This document shows positions 11,255 through 20,548 of a stretch of DNA of 64,000 nt, in pieces. Where the stretch lies: NCBI RefSeq assembly GCF_002776525.5, contig NC_045436.1:104854027-104918026 (forward strand), written 5' to 3'. Numbering within the stretch: position 1 is the stretch's first letter; every line of letters begins with the position of its first letter. This DNA is from Piliocolobus tephrosceles. Lineage: Eukaryota; Chordata; Mammalia; Primates; Cercopithecidae. The notes below the pieces were generated by a model, which worked only from the letters and a program-made list of their open reading frames with translations, did not search any database and was not told the origin of the DNA. A program made the position numbers and the translations under genes.

Positions 11255-11440
11255 AATGCCCTATAGGAGAGAGAACCTGAGAGTGGTAGCAGCCTTCTTG
11301 CCAGCATTCCAGGCTCTGCGTCCAGTCCTCTGAGACCTGGCCACATTCTTTCCCTGGGGCTCCCTGACTCTGTTTTCTTATAATAAATCCTCCTTTTTTG
11401 CTTAAGCAACTTTGGTGTTTCTATTACTTTAACCCAAGGA
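11255..11440 (+). mobile_element. LTR-like 3' end, probably an old ERVL/MaLR relic
   Basis: 'cttataataaatcctcctt' followed by 'ttgcttaagcaactttggt' and 'gtttctattactttaaccc' resembles the polyadenylation/U5 end of old mammalian LTRs ('ataataaattctcc', 'gcttaagctagtttgagtt'). No TG...CA boundaries or target duplication were fixed, and no viral gene remains. Confidence 0.4.
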
Positions 11441-11774
11441 ACTTTGATCACAAGAGAATAATGTTGATTTAATTCTATGATGGAATGAGACTTAATTAAA
11501 GTGATCATATTAGCCTAGATTCCTATTCCCAGTAGATTCATGAGGATATTCTTGGAGACTTCAAGGTTCACATAAAAATAGGTAAACAAACTTTATTCAC
11601 AGTTTCCTGAAGTGATGCCCCATATTAGAGTGAAAGTGAATGTGAAAGGGTTCATTCTCTCTATATTGTTTATTATATAGATAATAATATTTAATATGTA
11701 TTTTGTTATCAGACAATGCTGCATTTTAGCATGCATCTTGGCATTGAATGCCAGTTTATTCTTCCTCTTCAATC

Positions 11775-11900
11775 TATTATTATACTTCCCTGAGTCTATT
11801 TTCTGATTTAGTATATATAAAATGGGAATAATTTCTTCTTCTCAGGGTTGTGAGAATTAAATGCGCAACACATGTTAAGTCCCTGGCTCATAGCTGATGT
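11775..11900 (+). repeat. MIR SINE fragment
   Basis: 'tataaaatgggaataatttc', 'cagggttgtgagaattaaat' and 'agtccctggctcatagctga' follow the forward MIR 3' core. Confidence 0.65.
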
Positions 11901-11969
11901 TCATTTCAGCACAGTGAACATTTATTGAGTGCCTGTGATATGTCACAATAATAATAACTAAAACTTAAG

Positions 11970-12257
11970 TAGCCCTCAGTCTGTGCCAGGCACTACTCTA
12001 TCCCCTTTGTATATTGACTTATTTTATTCTCACACCAACCCCACGAGGTATGTAGCACGACTGTGTGTGTCCAATCCTCTGCCCTCCGCACTCACCCTTC
12101 TTACCCCCACTACCCTTACCACTTCCTATCTCTAGCACCTGGCTTCTCTGTCTGACTGCTGGATCCTGCTGAGCTTGCAGGTGGAGAGAGCAGGAGCAGA
12201 ACTCAGACTCAAGCCTGGGCAGCCTAGCACGAGAGCAATGTGCCACACACTGTGCTA
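11970..12257 (-). repeat. MIR SINE interrupted by unrelated sequence
   Basis: The left part 'gtctgtgccaggcactact' and 'attctcacaccaaccccac', and the right part 'caggagcagaactcagactc', 'aagcctgggcagcctagc' and 'gcaatgtgccacacactgtg' are both reverse MIR. About 90 bp in the middle (near 12065-12160) do not fit MIR. The Tigger1 copy begins immediately after this MIR. Confidence 0.7.
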
Positions 12258-12259
12258 TA

Positions 12260-12531
12260 CAGGCATAACTGGTTTTATTGGACGTCACTTTATCATGCTT
12301 CACAGCTGTGGTGCTTTTTACAAATTTAGCAATAAAGTATTTTAAAATGAAGGTATGCACATTGTTTTTTAAGACATCATGATATTTCACACTTAACAGA
12401 CTATAGTATATTGTCAACATAACTTTACAGACACTGGGAAACCAAAAAAATTGTGTGACTTGCTTTATTACGATATTCTTTTTATTGCGGTGGTCTGGAA
12501 CTAAACCCGCGATATCTTTGAGGTGTGCCTG
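12260..12531 (+). mobile_element. Internally deleted Tigger1-type DNA transposon (272 bp)
   Basis: Both terminal inverted repeats of Tigger1 (Tc1/mariner, pogo group) are present. The left end is 'caggcataactggttttat' and the right end 'gatatctttgaggtgtgcct'. The element is bounded by the expected TA target (12258-12259 and 12532-12533). After 'ctttttacaaatt' the sequence jumps directly to the Tigger1 3' region ('agcaataaagtattttaaa'). The entire transposase gene, about 2 kb, is therefore missing: a non-autonomous deletion derivative. Confidence 0.93.
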
Positions 12532-12533
12532 TA

Positions 12534-12800
12534 CTGCCTTTTCAAGATTAAGCAGGACACAAGGAGGTCAAATCCAAACCAGAAATGTGTGCCTTCTTTC
12601 TTGGTTGCTGGGATTAGGGAGAATGGAATTGTGCACAAGAGTAGTCTTTCAAAGCTTAGGTCTAAAAGTCTACTCCTTCATTTCTTTTAAGAGAAAAGTA
12701 ATGATCAGAGATGGAAAGACTTGAATAAGGTCACAGATTTGCTGCAGATTAGAAATGGGATTAGATATAAACTCATTTTGCATATTTTTGGGGCAGTTTT
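12534..12800. other. Unique noncoding sequence
   Basis: A short stretch ('agagatggaaagacttgaat', 'cagattagaaatgggat') is weakly MIR-like near 12705-12770; otherwise nothing was recognised. Confidence 0.35.
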
Positions 12801-12801
12801 A

Positions 12802-13098
12802 TTTTATTTATCTATTTATTGAGATAACGTCTTGCTCTGTTGCCCAAGCTGGAGTGTAGTGTTGCAATCACAGCTCACTGCAACCTTGAACTCCTGGGCT
12901 CAAGTGATCATCCTGCCTCATCAAACTGAGTAGCTGGGACTACAGGCATGCACCAACACACTCAGCTGATTTTTAAATTTTTTGTAGAGACAGGGTCTTG
13001 CTATATTGCCCAGGCTGGTCTTGAACTCCTGGCCTCAAGTGATCCTCCCATGTTGGCCTCCTAAAGTGCTGGGATTACAGGAGCCAGCCACAGTGACT
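12802..13098 (-). mobile_element. AluJ-type SINE
   Basis: Reverse Alu with old-subfamily features: 'tgcaaccttgaactcctggg', 'atttttaaattttttgtaga' and 'gggtcttgctatattgccc'. The tail is an ATTT-rich run rather than pure T. An imperfect target duplication 'gggcagtttta'/'ggacagtttta' flanks it. Confidence 0.92.
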
Positions 13099-13472
13099 GG
13101 GGACAGTTTTAAAACTTCAAAATTTGCATACTATCTTTTGTGTCATACCTGACATTGTAATAAGATTAGTTGTTAAGGTTATTAAAATTGCAAGCATTTG
13201 GGCACCGGAATCAGCTGTGTTTTGGAACTGTAACTGCTGTGGCCAAATGAGTAAGGCTGGTGATGGCAGAGGACTTGGCAAATCAGCTGGACAGGATTCT
13301 TTTCCGTAGCTCCAATGATGTCCAGTCCCTGACTGCATCAAGCTGTAGTCAGTGTAGGACTCAGATGTACTTTTAAAAAATGTAGGGATGAATTACATTC
13401 TCATTTAAGATTATTTTAAATATCTTCTGGGAAGAATAAGTGACAAGAGTGAATCTCCATTGGAGAAAACAG
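13099..13472. other. Unique noncoding sequence
   Basis: No named repeat was found. Opposite-strand open frames at 13117-13341 and 13124-13309 overlap and have no domain. Confidence 0.4.
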
Positions 13473-13799
13473 AAAGAAATTCAGTTAGTATTTTAAAAGT
13501 CACCCTATACACATAGACAGACATTAACCTATTAACCTAAGGGAGATTGCCCAATGAACACTTCACTTGCAGCTCTTGGTACCTGAGGCTGATAGTGCTG
13601 TGTCCCCTGTTCCAACACCTTTTCATTAGGCCGTAAATACCTTAGTGACCAGTTGTGCTCTGTGTTCATGCTTTTAGTCTTCAGTTGTTTAGTCCGCAAA
13701 AGAATTCCAAACACTCTTCTGTCTCAGTAACTTCCAGGCTTTCTGCAATAAAGAAATTCAGTTAATATTTTTCAAGTCACCCTATTTACATGGACAGAT
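13473..13799 (+). repeat. Dispersed direct-repeat pair (~50 bp, 277 bp apart)
   Basis: Copy 1 (13473-13521) and copy 2 (13750-13799) share 'aaagaaattcagtta', then 'gtcaccctat' and 'acat.gacaga'. Identity is around 85% over 50 bp. The sequence between them (13522-13749) has no named repeat. Either a local duplication or two fragments of one unknown repeat. Confidence 0.7.
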
Positions 13800-13821
13800 G
13801 ACCACAACAATGTGGTAGTAC

Positions 13822-13990
13822 TTGTTTAAGCATTTTCCCAGCACTCTCTCATTCCATTCTCTGAACCACTTTATAAGGTGGGTACTATGACCAGCTACAT
13901 TTTGGAGATGAGGAAGATGAGGACGTTGAGGAATATAGAGGTCTTCCAGATTATAAGTGACGGAGTTGTGATTCAAACCCAGGCAACTTA
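13822..13990 (-). repeat. MIR SINE
   Basis: Reverse MIR core: 'aaggtgggtactatgaccag', 'attttggagatgaggaagat' and 'gattcaaacccaggcaactt' are in the right order. Confidence 0.85.
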
Positions 13991-14109
13991 ACTAAACAAC
14001 TGTGGGTAACCTCACATCTTACACATATTCATCTACTTGAGGCAGTTTCAAAGTTTCTGTGTTCCACAATCATGAGAAGGGACATGGGCTAGACTCCTTC
14101 TTTACACAC

Positions 14110-14296
14110 TGCGTTTCATTTAATCTGCCCCAATTCTGCAAGTTACTTCCTGCACATTTTGTAGATGAAAACACAGGAGCTTGAGCAGACAGTGTTTGCC
14201 CAGAGCCCCCGCAGCTGGTAGGAGCCAAACTGCAGTTAACCCAGATTTTCCTGACTCCAGGACTGGCATCTTCAGCCCCACTATAGCACTGCCTTT
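14110..14296 (-). repeat. MIR SINE
   Basis: Nearly complete reverse MIR: 'attttgtagatgaaaacaca', 'gcccccgcagctggtaggag', 'ttcctgactccaggactgg' and 'ccactatagcactgcc', ending with the tRNA-derived head. Confidence 0.85.
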
Positions 14297-14299
14297 CTC

Positions 14300-15420
14300 C
14301 ATGGCTCTCTGTGTTCATATATTTTTAAGAGGGCTTGGATAAATTGTTGATTAAATAGAGGAACACAGTACTTTGTTATACTTCATTTAAACTTAGTATG
14401 GGAAGGCTTTGTAAAATGAAGTGGGCGGTGGGGGCTGGGGTGGCACACATTGTGAACTTTACTTTTCTCCTCAACATTGGTAATAGCATAAGAAGATACA
14501 GAATAAAAGGAAGGTAGCTTTGAAGAAGTTTGCTGAGCTGGGAGGAAGAGAGTGAGTGGGGAACCTTGTTTGGCCAATCAGGCTAGGGGAATTTGAACCC
14601 ACAAAGGGGAGACCATGGTTGAACCTTTAGTGTTTATGAATCTGAAGGATACTTCTCTTTCATGTGGGTTTCAGAAAGGGCTTGACTTATTCTAGAAGGA
14701 TTTTATTCAGTAGAGTTGGGAAAGGCCTGCGTTATTTGTAGCCCAAAGGCCCTGCGTTATTTGTAGCCTATGTGTTTTAAGATTTCTTAGCACCTCTACA
14801 GCCTTGAACTTCAGTGTAGAAAACACTGGGCTCAGGATCAATCAGAATTTAAAGGCTAGAAATTACTGAGATAGAACAGTGTTTGGAATTCTTTTGGGGA
14901 CTAAAGAACTGAAATTCTGCTGCCTCTTGCCTCAGGCAGTTCTGCTGTCTCCTCAGGCAGTGTACCACACTGTAACTTAGGAAGTTGCTGTCCTGCTGCC
15001 TGACTTTCTAGCTAGAAGAAGTCTTAGCTGAAAATCAGGTGACCACTTTTGGTCACGATTGTAACCTGTGATAGCTTGTATATTCATAATGACTTTGTTA
15101 AGGGAAACTTATCTCTAGACCTGTGAGTTAATGGTTTTGGTTTGTTTGTTTGTTTTTTAAAGTAGTAGTTTGGAGCCAGGTCCTCTTATTCTATTAAAAT
15201 GGATGAAGTGCATATTTTTATAAAATGGATCTCTTCATACTCACAAAATCCAGAAATAGAATCCAAATGACTCAGACAGACAAATATTATTTAGTAATTC
15301 TTTAAAGTACAGGAACCATACCATTAAACCTCCTGGCTGCCTATTTCATAGGTAGGTATCTTGCCAGATGCTCTCTAAAGCTAGCATATTGAGTCAATGT
15401 TTCAGGCTGAGCTAGATCTC
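14300..15420. other. Mostly unique noncoding sequence
   Basis: No gene or named transposon was found, apart from the 24-bp tandem duplication at 14721-14769. A 'tttgtttgtttgtttt' run lies near 15139-15157. Confidence 0.4.
14721..14769 (+). repeat. Two-copy tandem duplication, ~24-bp unit
   Basis: 'aaaggcctgcgttatttgta' + 'gccc' is followed at once by 'aaaggccctgcgttatttgt' + 'agcct'. The copies differ only by one inserted C and the last base, so the duplication is recent or has been homogenised. Confidence 0.9.
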
Positions 15421-15426
15421 AGGGTC

Positions 15427-15626
15427 CACCCATGTGGCATTTTACAAAAATAGATAATGAAAAGAGGGAATCAGCCAACAAAGATAAAATTGAGCAGAGA
15501 AATGAAAAGTGGTCATCTGAGACATAAAATTCAAATCAAACTTAAGTGGAGTTTTAGAAGAAATAACTGACTGAGAGACTGTTCACACTGTTAGTGTTCA
15601 GGAGACTCTCAGTGTGCAGCCAGAGG
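15427..15626 (+). repeat. Copy A of a ~200-bp dispersed duplication (partner 20971-21172)
   Basis: This block matches 20971-21172 with about 14 differences in ~200 bp (roughly 93%) counted by eye. The first 130 bp are almost identical, including 'agataatgaaaagagggaat' and 'tgaaaagtggtcatct'. In the partner the block lies inside a Tigger-like transposon and reads as decayed transposase. Copy A has lost one base ('aaaattgagcag' against 'aaaattgcagcag') and lacks the rest of the element. Confidence 0.9.
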
Positions 15627-15728
15627 TCCACAGAGGTTGGCATTTGACGTGCGTAATGGGGCATTATTTTTAGAAGCCATTTGATTATTATAATATACCA
15701 GGCATTTATCAGATTGACAAGTACTGGG

Positions 15729-15853
15729 ACAGTCAACAAAAGTAAAAATTTTGAAATGTCATTTGAATGTTTGAGGCCTCTAAAAGTATAGAACAGTCAA
15801 CAAGAAGTAAAAAGTTGGAAATGATCATTTGAATGTTTGCAGCCTCTAAAATT
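15729..15853 (+). repeat. Two-copy tandem duplication, ~64-bp unit
   Basis: Unit 1 starts 'acagtcaacaaaagtaaaaa' at 15729 and unit 2 'acagtcaacaagaagtaaaa' at 15793. Both continue with 'catttgaatgtttg', 'gcctctaaaa' and '.tat'. Estimated identity is about 85%. No transposon family was recognised. Confidence 0.88.
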
Positions 15854-15859
15854 ATGTGA

Positions 15860-17355
15860 TTAATTCACATCCTAAAATCCTACTTTGTGAAATAATTTAT
15901 GGTCTGAATAAACACAACTATAAATCACCCTTTTCATGTCTGATGGGTGGATAGAGTATAATTTCTTTTTTCACTCTTTGGGTAGGGGTGAGAGTGAGGT
16001 TCAATGAGAGAAGAGTTTAGTTTTGTATTTTTGACTTTACATTTGGAAATGACGTTTCCTTGGACTTGAAGTGAGTATGTGTGATAAATATGTGGCATTG
16101 TTAATAGACTGTGTAAAAATATTCTTGTGCATAGAACCATGCATGGATGATCATATATGTATATACATTTCTACATGAGATTGTTAATGGACTGTTTTAA
16201 ACTTTTACATGTTTGGGGCATCGCTTAAAATGTTTGCAATTTGGTAGCTGATCAAAGCCTTGAAGGCTTTGTGTAAATCAATAGAGCTGGCATGACCAGT
16301 GGAGAATCTGAGGCCAAGGGAGGTTTTGTTTGAAGAATGGCACTGTTGCAGGGCTTGCCAGCCAGACTGTGAAGAATGCACTTCTGTTTTTGCCTCCCTA
16401 CTGTACCTTCTTTTATCCTCTGCCTGTCCTCTAAGGACATGTGGAATTCTTCCCAGCCCCATTCTGCTTAACCTTGCTTCTGATCTTTCTATTCAGCCCT
16501 TTAAGACTCTCACACACATAAACATCTTTCTCTGACAACGTGCCCATGTAAACTGATTCCGGGACCCAGCCTGGTTTGCATGCAGTTAGCTTGGCTCATG
16601 TATCCTGAAGGGGGCTGCCTTGGGTTGGACACATAAGGCCCTTGAAGTCATGCCAAGCAAAAGCACTGGCAGCATGACAAAACCTAAAGAGCTGAGTTGG
16701 CTACCTGTTGTAAAATGTACATGTGTCAAGCTGCTACTCCAGTCTTAGGCTCATTGTAGTCTGACACTTCCTAGAGTCAAGAATTGCTAATATTTATTTC
16801 TCACTTTGTTTAAAATGAAACTTTTGGGGTTAAATTGGTTTTGGTCACAATACACTGATTTTATTTTATATCTGGAGAGAAGATCTAATTACAGATGTCT
16901 ACCTTTTCATTAACTTTATGAGCAAATCATGGTAAAGAAACACACTATAAAAGTAACAAAAAAATGACACAATAATTATAATACTTTTCCAAAAGTAATA
17001 TTTAATATTTGCAGAATAATTCTCACTTGTTAAGGAAATAATTTTCTTGCTTGCACTTAATAAATTAAAGATGGTAATAAAATGTGGATTGGAAATGAAA
17101 TCCTCCAGTGTTGTTTTATAGGTGATTTTAAAAAATAATTTATGAAACAACTCATTTTGGGTACAGATAGCAACCTCCATGATGGGAAAACAGCACAAAA
17201 AGCTTAGCACAAAATTAACAGTTTCCATGATGCAAGACATTGCTTTTTCTCTAGACACAGATACCAGTGGCACCTGGATGGATGAAAGGGACCTTCTTTG
17301 CCAGAGGAATAGGATATCTTTTTGACTCTAAGATGCATTCCAATTTCAAGATGTT
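15860..17355. other. Unique noncoding sequence
   Basis: About 1.5 kb without a named repeat. Open frames at 16205-16462 (minus) and 16299-16535 (plus) overlap on opposite strands, and 16899-17273 (minus, 124 codons) is AT-rich and hydrophobic by composition. None has a domain or conserved motif I can see. Confidence 0.4.
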
Positions 17356-17358
17356 GAA

Positions 17359-17359
<1 letters not shown>

Positions 17360-17397
<38 letters not shown>
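17360..17397. repeat. (CA)n microsatellite
   Basis: About 18 uninterrupted AC units. A likely polymorphic dinucleotide repeat with Z-DNA-forming potential. Confidence 0.98.
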
Positions 17398-17399
<2 letters not shown>

Positions 17400-17639
17400 G
17401 TGTTAAAATCCATAAAATCTGGTCAGTCGGTCTTGGAACTGGGGTAGAATCTTTGAAGCTTTAAAGGGCTTGACAAGTCTTGTTTTTTTCACAGTGAAGG
17501 GCCCCTGCCATCAGTCTAGGAGCCTTGGTAGTTACGTGAAGATAGAAAGCAATATTTTTCAGGGGTTTGGATTCTTTGACATTGTGGGCATCCTCAGGGG
17601 TTCTGTATAGTGGGAAGCTAATAGGTGGTGATTTTGATG

Positions 17640-17755
17640 AAGAAAAATGAGAGTAACAATATCTACTTCTTTGTGTTGGTGTAGAAATTAAATTAGATGA
17701 CTCTGCAAAGTCCTGGTGTATAGTAAGAGCTCAATTCATATTAGCATCTATCCCC
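17640..17755 (+). repeat. MIR SINE 3' fragment
   Basis: 'gtagaaattaaattagatga', 'agtcctggtgtatagtaaga' and 'gctcaattcatattagcatc' match the MIR 3' end ('gcctggcacatagtaagcgctcaataa'). Confidence 0.65.
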
Positions 17756-17849
17756 TCTAATCTGAAAATAGGAATGTAGGAAACATACAGAGAAATTTCA
17801 AATTTTGTAACTGTTCATTTACATATCCATTATGCATCTCCAACTTTTG

Positions 17850-17945
17850 CCTCAAACTGTACTACACATTTTTATTTCTCCAGTGCCTAGAATATTGCTT
17901 GGCATACAATTTATGAAGTCATTGTTCAATTAATAAATAGGTAGT
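17850..17945 (+). repeat. L2 LINE 3' end
   Basis: 'ctccagtgcctagaatattg', 'cttggcatacaatttatgaa' and a terminal 'aattaataaatag' fit the L2 3' end ('cccagtgcctagcacagtgc ... aataaatg'). Confidence 0.6.
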
Positions 17946-18104
17946 GGAAAATAACATAGGATATGTAGATTGGAAGTAAATTATGGATGAATAGACTAGA
18001 AAACCATGGAAAAAATCATTTTTATTAACTATTTAGTAAATGTTTATTTTCTTCCCCCAAAACTTGGTTCTTAGAATCACTCATGTCTTAGACTAAAAAC
18101 TTTG

Positions 18105-18860
18105 GGGTTGTGTCCCACTCTACCTTTTTCTTGCACAAAAATCTTCTCATGTGTGCCTTCAAATTTTTGGATTTACATTTCCTTCTTTATTCCTGTTTAT
18201 TCCTCCCAGTCAAGAGCCTTAACACATGGAGTACCTCAGAAGCATTGTAACTTCCATCCTGGCCTTTGGCATCTTTCTCTCTGTCTTCAACCTCTCTATG
18301 TGAGTTTCAAGACTAATCTTTCTAGAAGATTCATTTGAGTATTGTACGACCAGCTCAAATTTGTATCTCATCCTTAATCACCATGTCCTCCTACTTAACA
18401 AAACAAATCCAACTCCTTAATGTGACAGTCAGGATCGTCCACTGTGGAGAGCCCATTGTATTTAGCCTATCTTATTTCTTTCCACACACACCATCAATAT
18501 TCCACTCCAGTCAGATTTGTATACCTTGTTTCCCTCTATATCCTCCCAAACCCAAACACTTCTTCCTGCCATTTGACTTTGCTGATGCTTACTTCTTTGA
18601 AATCTCCCCTCTTCCTCCACACTTTTTAAAATCCTATTCATATGCTCAAGTCCATCTTCTCCACTAAGCCTTCTCCAGTTATCCCAGTCCATGTTGACAT
18701 TTTCCCCTGTTTGAAAACTTCTGGAGTTATTTTTAACTGCTTTACATTTGTCAATTTTGCTTCTTCTGCTAAACTGTAAGGCCCTTGAGGCCAAGTACCA
18801 GAGCTTATATATCATTTGCATTCCTCTCAACACAGAACTAGGAGTTTATCAGAAGAATTG
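18105..18860 (+). repeat. Long L2 LINE fragment, 3' part
   Basis: About 750 bp with L2 landmarks in order. These are 'aacaaatccaactccttaa', 'cccattgtatttagcctat', 'ccaagtaccagagc' after 'aaactgtaaggcccttgagg', and the C/T-rich composition typical of the L2 sense strand. Both plus- and minus-strand open frames here (for example 18335-18667 and 18462-18833) are by-products of this composition. Confidence 0.7.
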
Positions 18861-19216
18861 AAAAGCATTTTGTCATTGTTGTTGTTGTTCTTGACAAACT
18901 GAATTAGGGGACCAGTTAAGATGTCTGAGCAAGGAACTCTATCCAATGAGAAAAGTGGTTCTCTAGGAAAATAGTATAGTCCAGGGTGGGGAATGCAGTG
19001 GAATGGAGGGACGGAGAATTTGTGTTAGAATAAGCCATTTTAGGCAAATTTGTGAATAATTTTGTGAATGCTGCTGAAAGCTACCTGAACGTAATTTCCA
19101 AAATGTGTAGATGGTTAAGGACGTAGTGCAGAAATACTATTAAAATATCCTCTATGTCTCAAGATGTGAATTTGGTAACGATGTGAACCCCTATTTCATT
19201 TATACTTTTTCTGAGG

Positions 19217-19276
19217 CTTTTCAAAACTGTTGCAAGCATTCTGTAAAACTTTTCAAAACTGTTGCAAGTATTCTGT
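19217..19276 (+). repeat. Two-copy tandem duplication, 32-bp period
   Basis: 'cttttcaaaactgttgcaag' + 'cattctgt' (19217-19244) recurs as 'cttttcaaaactgttgcaag' + 'tattctgt' (19249-19276). 27 of 28 bases match, separated by 4 bp. A recent local duplication. Confidence 0.93.
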
Positions 19277-19359
19277 GAGAAAGTAATAGTTTTTGTTTTG
19301 TTTTGGCTTTAGTACTTCAGGCTCAATATACTTGGAAAATGTAATTAGCCACATTTGAA

Positions 19360-19380
19360 TTTTTTTTTTTTTTTTTTTTT
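19360..19380. repeat. Poly-T tract (21 T)
   Basis: A homopolymer with no Alu body following. Context 'tttgaa' before and 'actgcag' after. Confidence 0.9.
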
Positions 19381-19399
19381 ACTGCAGAAATGCTGTCTT

Positions 19400-20165
19400 T
19401 AGCTTGCTAATGAATATTTTGAATCTCTAGATTCATGATGATGAAACTCCTTCTCCTCTTTTTTTGTGTGGAATATATATTACTATCATAAGGAGTACTG
19501 ATGCTCCACAGAACACAATTTGGGAAATACACTTGTAAAGGTAAAAAAATACTTTTCCGTTGTTGAACACTAGTCTTTTTTGTAATTCACTGTAAGTAAA
19601 TCTAACCTGTCCCTAATTAGGATATTGTCCCTTCAAATTTCCCAAATGTATGTGGCATCGAGATGGTTAACAAAAGTCAAGCTGCTCAAACGTAAATTCA
19701 CAGCAAGCTTTTGCAATGGGCAAGCTGAACTCTTTCCTACAATTGTGCTATCATGCTGGCAGCTCTAATGTATCAAGCTTAAAATATTGCCAATTTTGAT
19801 GTTCAAATTGCTATTCTAGAGCAATTGGATTTGCAAACCAGGAACTGGTAAATGGATGTTGGATAAAGCTCACAATAGAGACATAAATGCTTTTTGGCAC
19901 CATGACTTGGCATGGATAGATATCAAAGCTTATTTGCTCATTTTTCCCTGAACTGGAGGCATTTAAACCTATTTAAAGTTCTAGATTTTCAGAGTCAATG
20001 TTCTATGAGTTTATTATAAATCTGTGCTATAATAACTTTCTGGGAAACTCAAGGATTTCAATTATGTACTCCAGTTTTATTATTTTTTGAAGTTCAGTAT
20101 TCCATTCCTCTTTTGGGTATCCAACACTGCATCACCATGGCATGACCACCACCAGCACTTCTACT
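19400..20165. other. Unique sequence, possible conserved element at 19600-19900
   Basis: No named repeat. The block 19600-19900 has balanced composition and lacks low-complexity runs, with words such as 'ccctaattaggatattg' and 'gccaattttgatgttcaaat'. A weak hAT-like word 'cagaacacaatttgggaaat' lies near 19510. Conservation cannot be judged from one sequence. Confidence 0.35.
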
Positions 20166-20171
20166 ACTATA

Positions 20172-20345
20172 AACACCATTTAATGACCCTACTGTGAGCC
20201 AGGCACAGTGCTAATAATATTACACTTGTATTATTACTTATATTATCTCTCAGTACTCACAACAATTATTTGAGATAGGCTTTTACATGTGAGGAAATTG
20301 AGTTTGTGAGAGATTAAATAACATTTGAACTCAGTTCAATCAGAT
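20172..20345 (-). repeat. MIR SINE
   Basis: Reverse MIR: 'gtgagccaggcacagtgcta', 'cagtactcacaacaattatt', 'acatgtgaggaaattgagtt' and 'gagattaaataacatttgaa' in order. Confidence 0.85.
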
Positions 20346-20548
20346 TTCAAAAGATATACACTTAACCGTTGTAATCCATGAGTTTAGGCATAGTCCTTAG
20401 GAGGTGGATATACACATTATATGTATAAGAAATCACATATGTTCTCATTCAGGTATCCCTTGGCCAAGATGGTCACAGATTCCTTTCATCTTATGTTGGT
20501 TAGCTAGGTTCTCATACCAAGTCCAGAAACCACTGGATATCAAATATA

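Noticed and set aside
11077..11508. 143-codon open frame on the minus strand
   Set aside because: It covers the LTR-like end and flanking unique DNA, with no recognisable protein family.
11970..12257. MIR heads as possible tRNA genes
   Set aside because: They are tRNA-derived SINE remnants with no intact cloverleaf or clean A/B boxes.
13473..13799. CRISPR-like direct repeats
   Set aside because: Only two diverged copies with one long spacer, in primate DNA.
18335..18667. 110-codon plus-strand frame
   Set aside because: It falls within a long L2 fragment; the Ser/Pro/Phe-rich composition reflects the pyrimidine-rich L2 sense strand.
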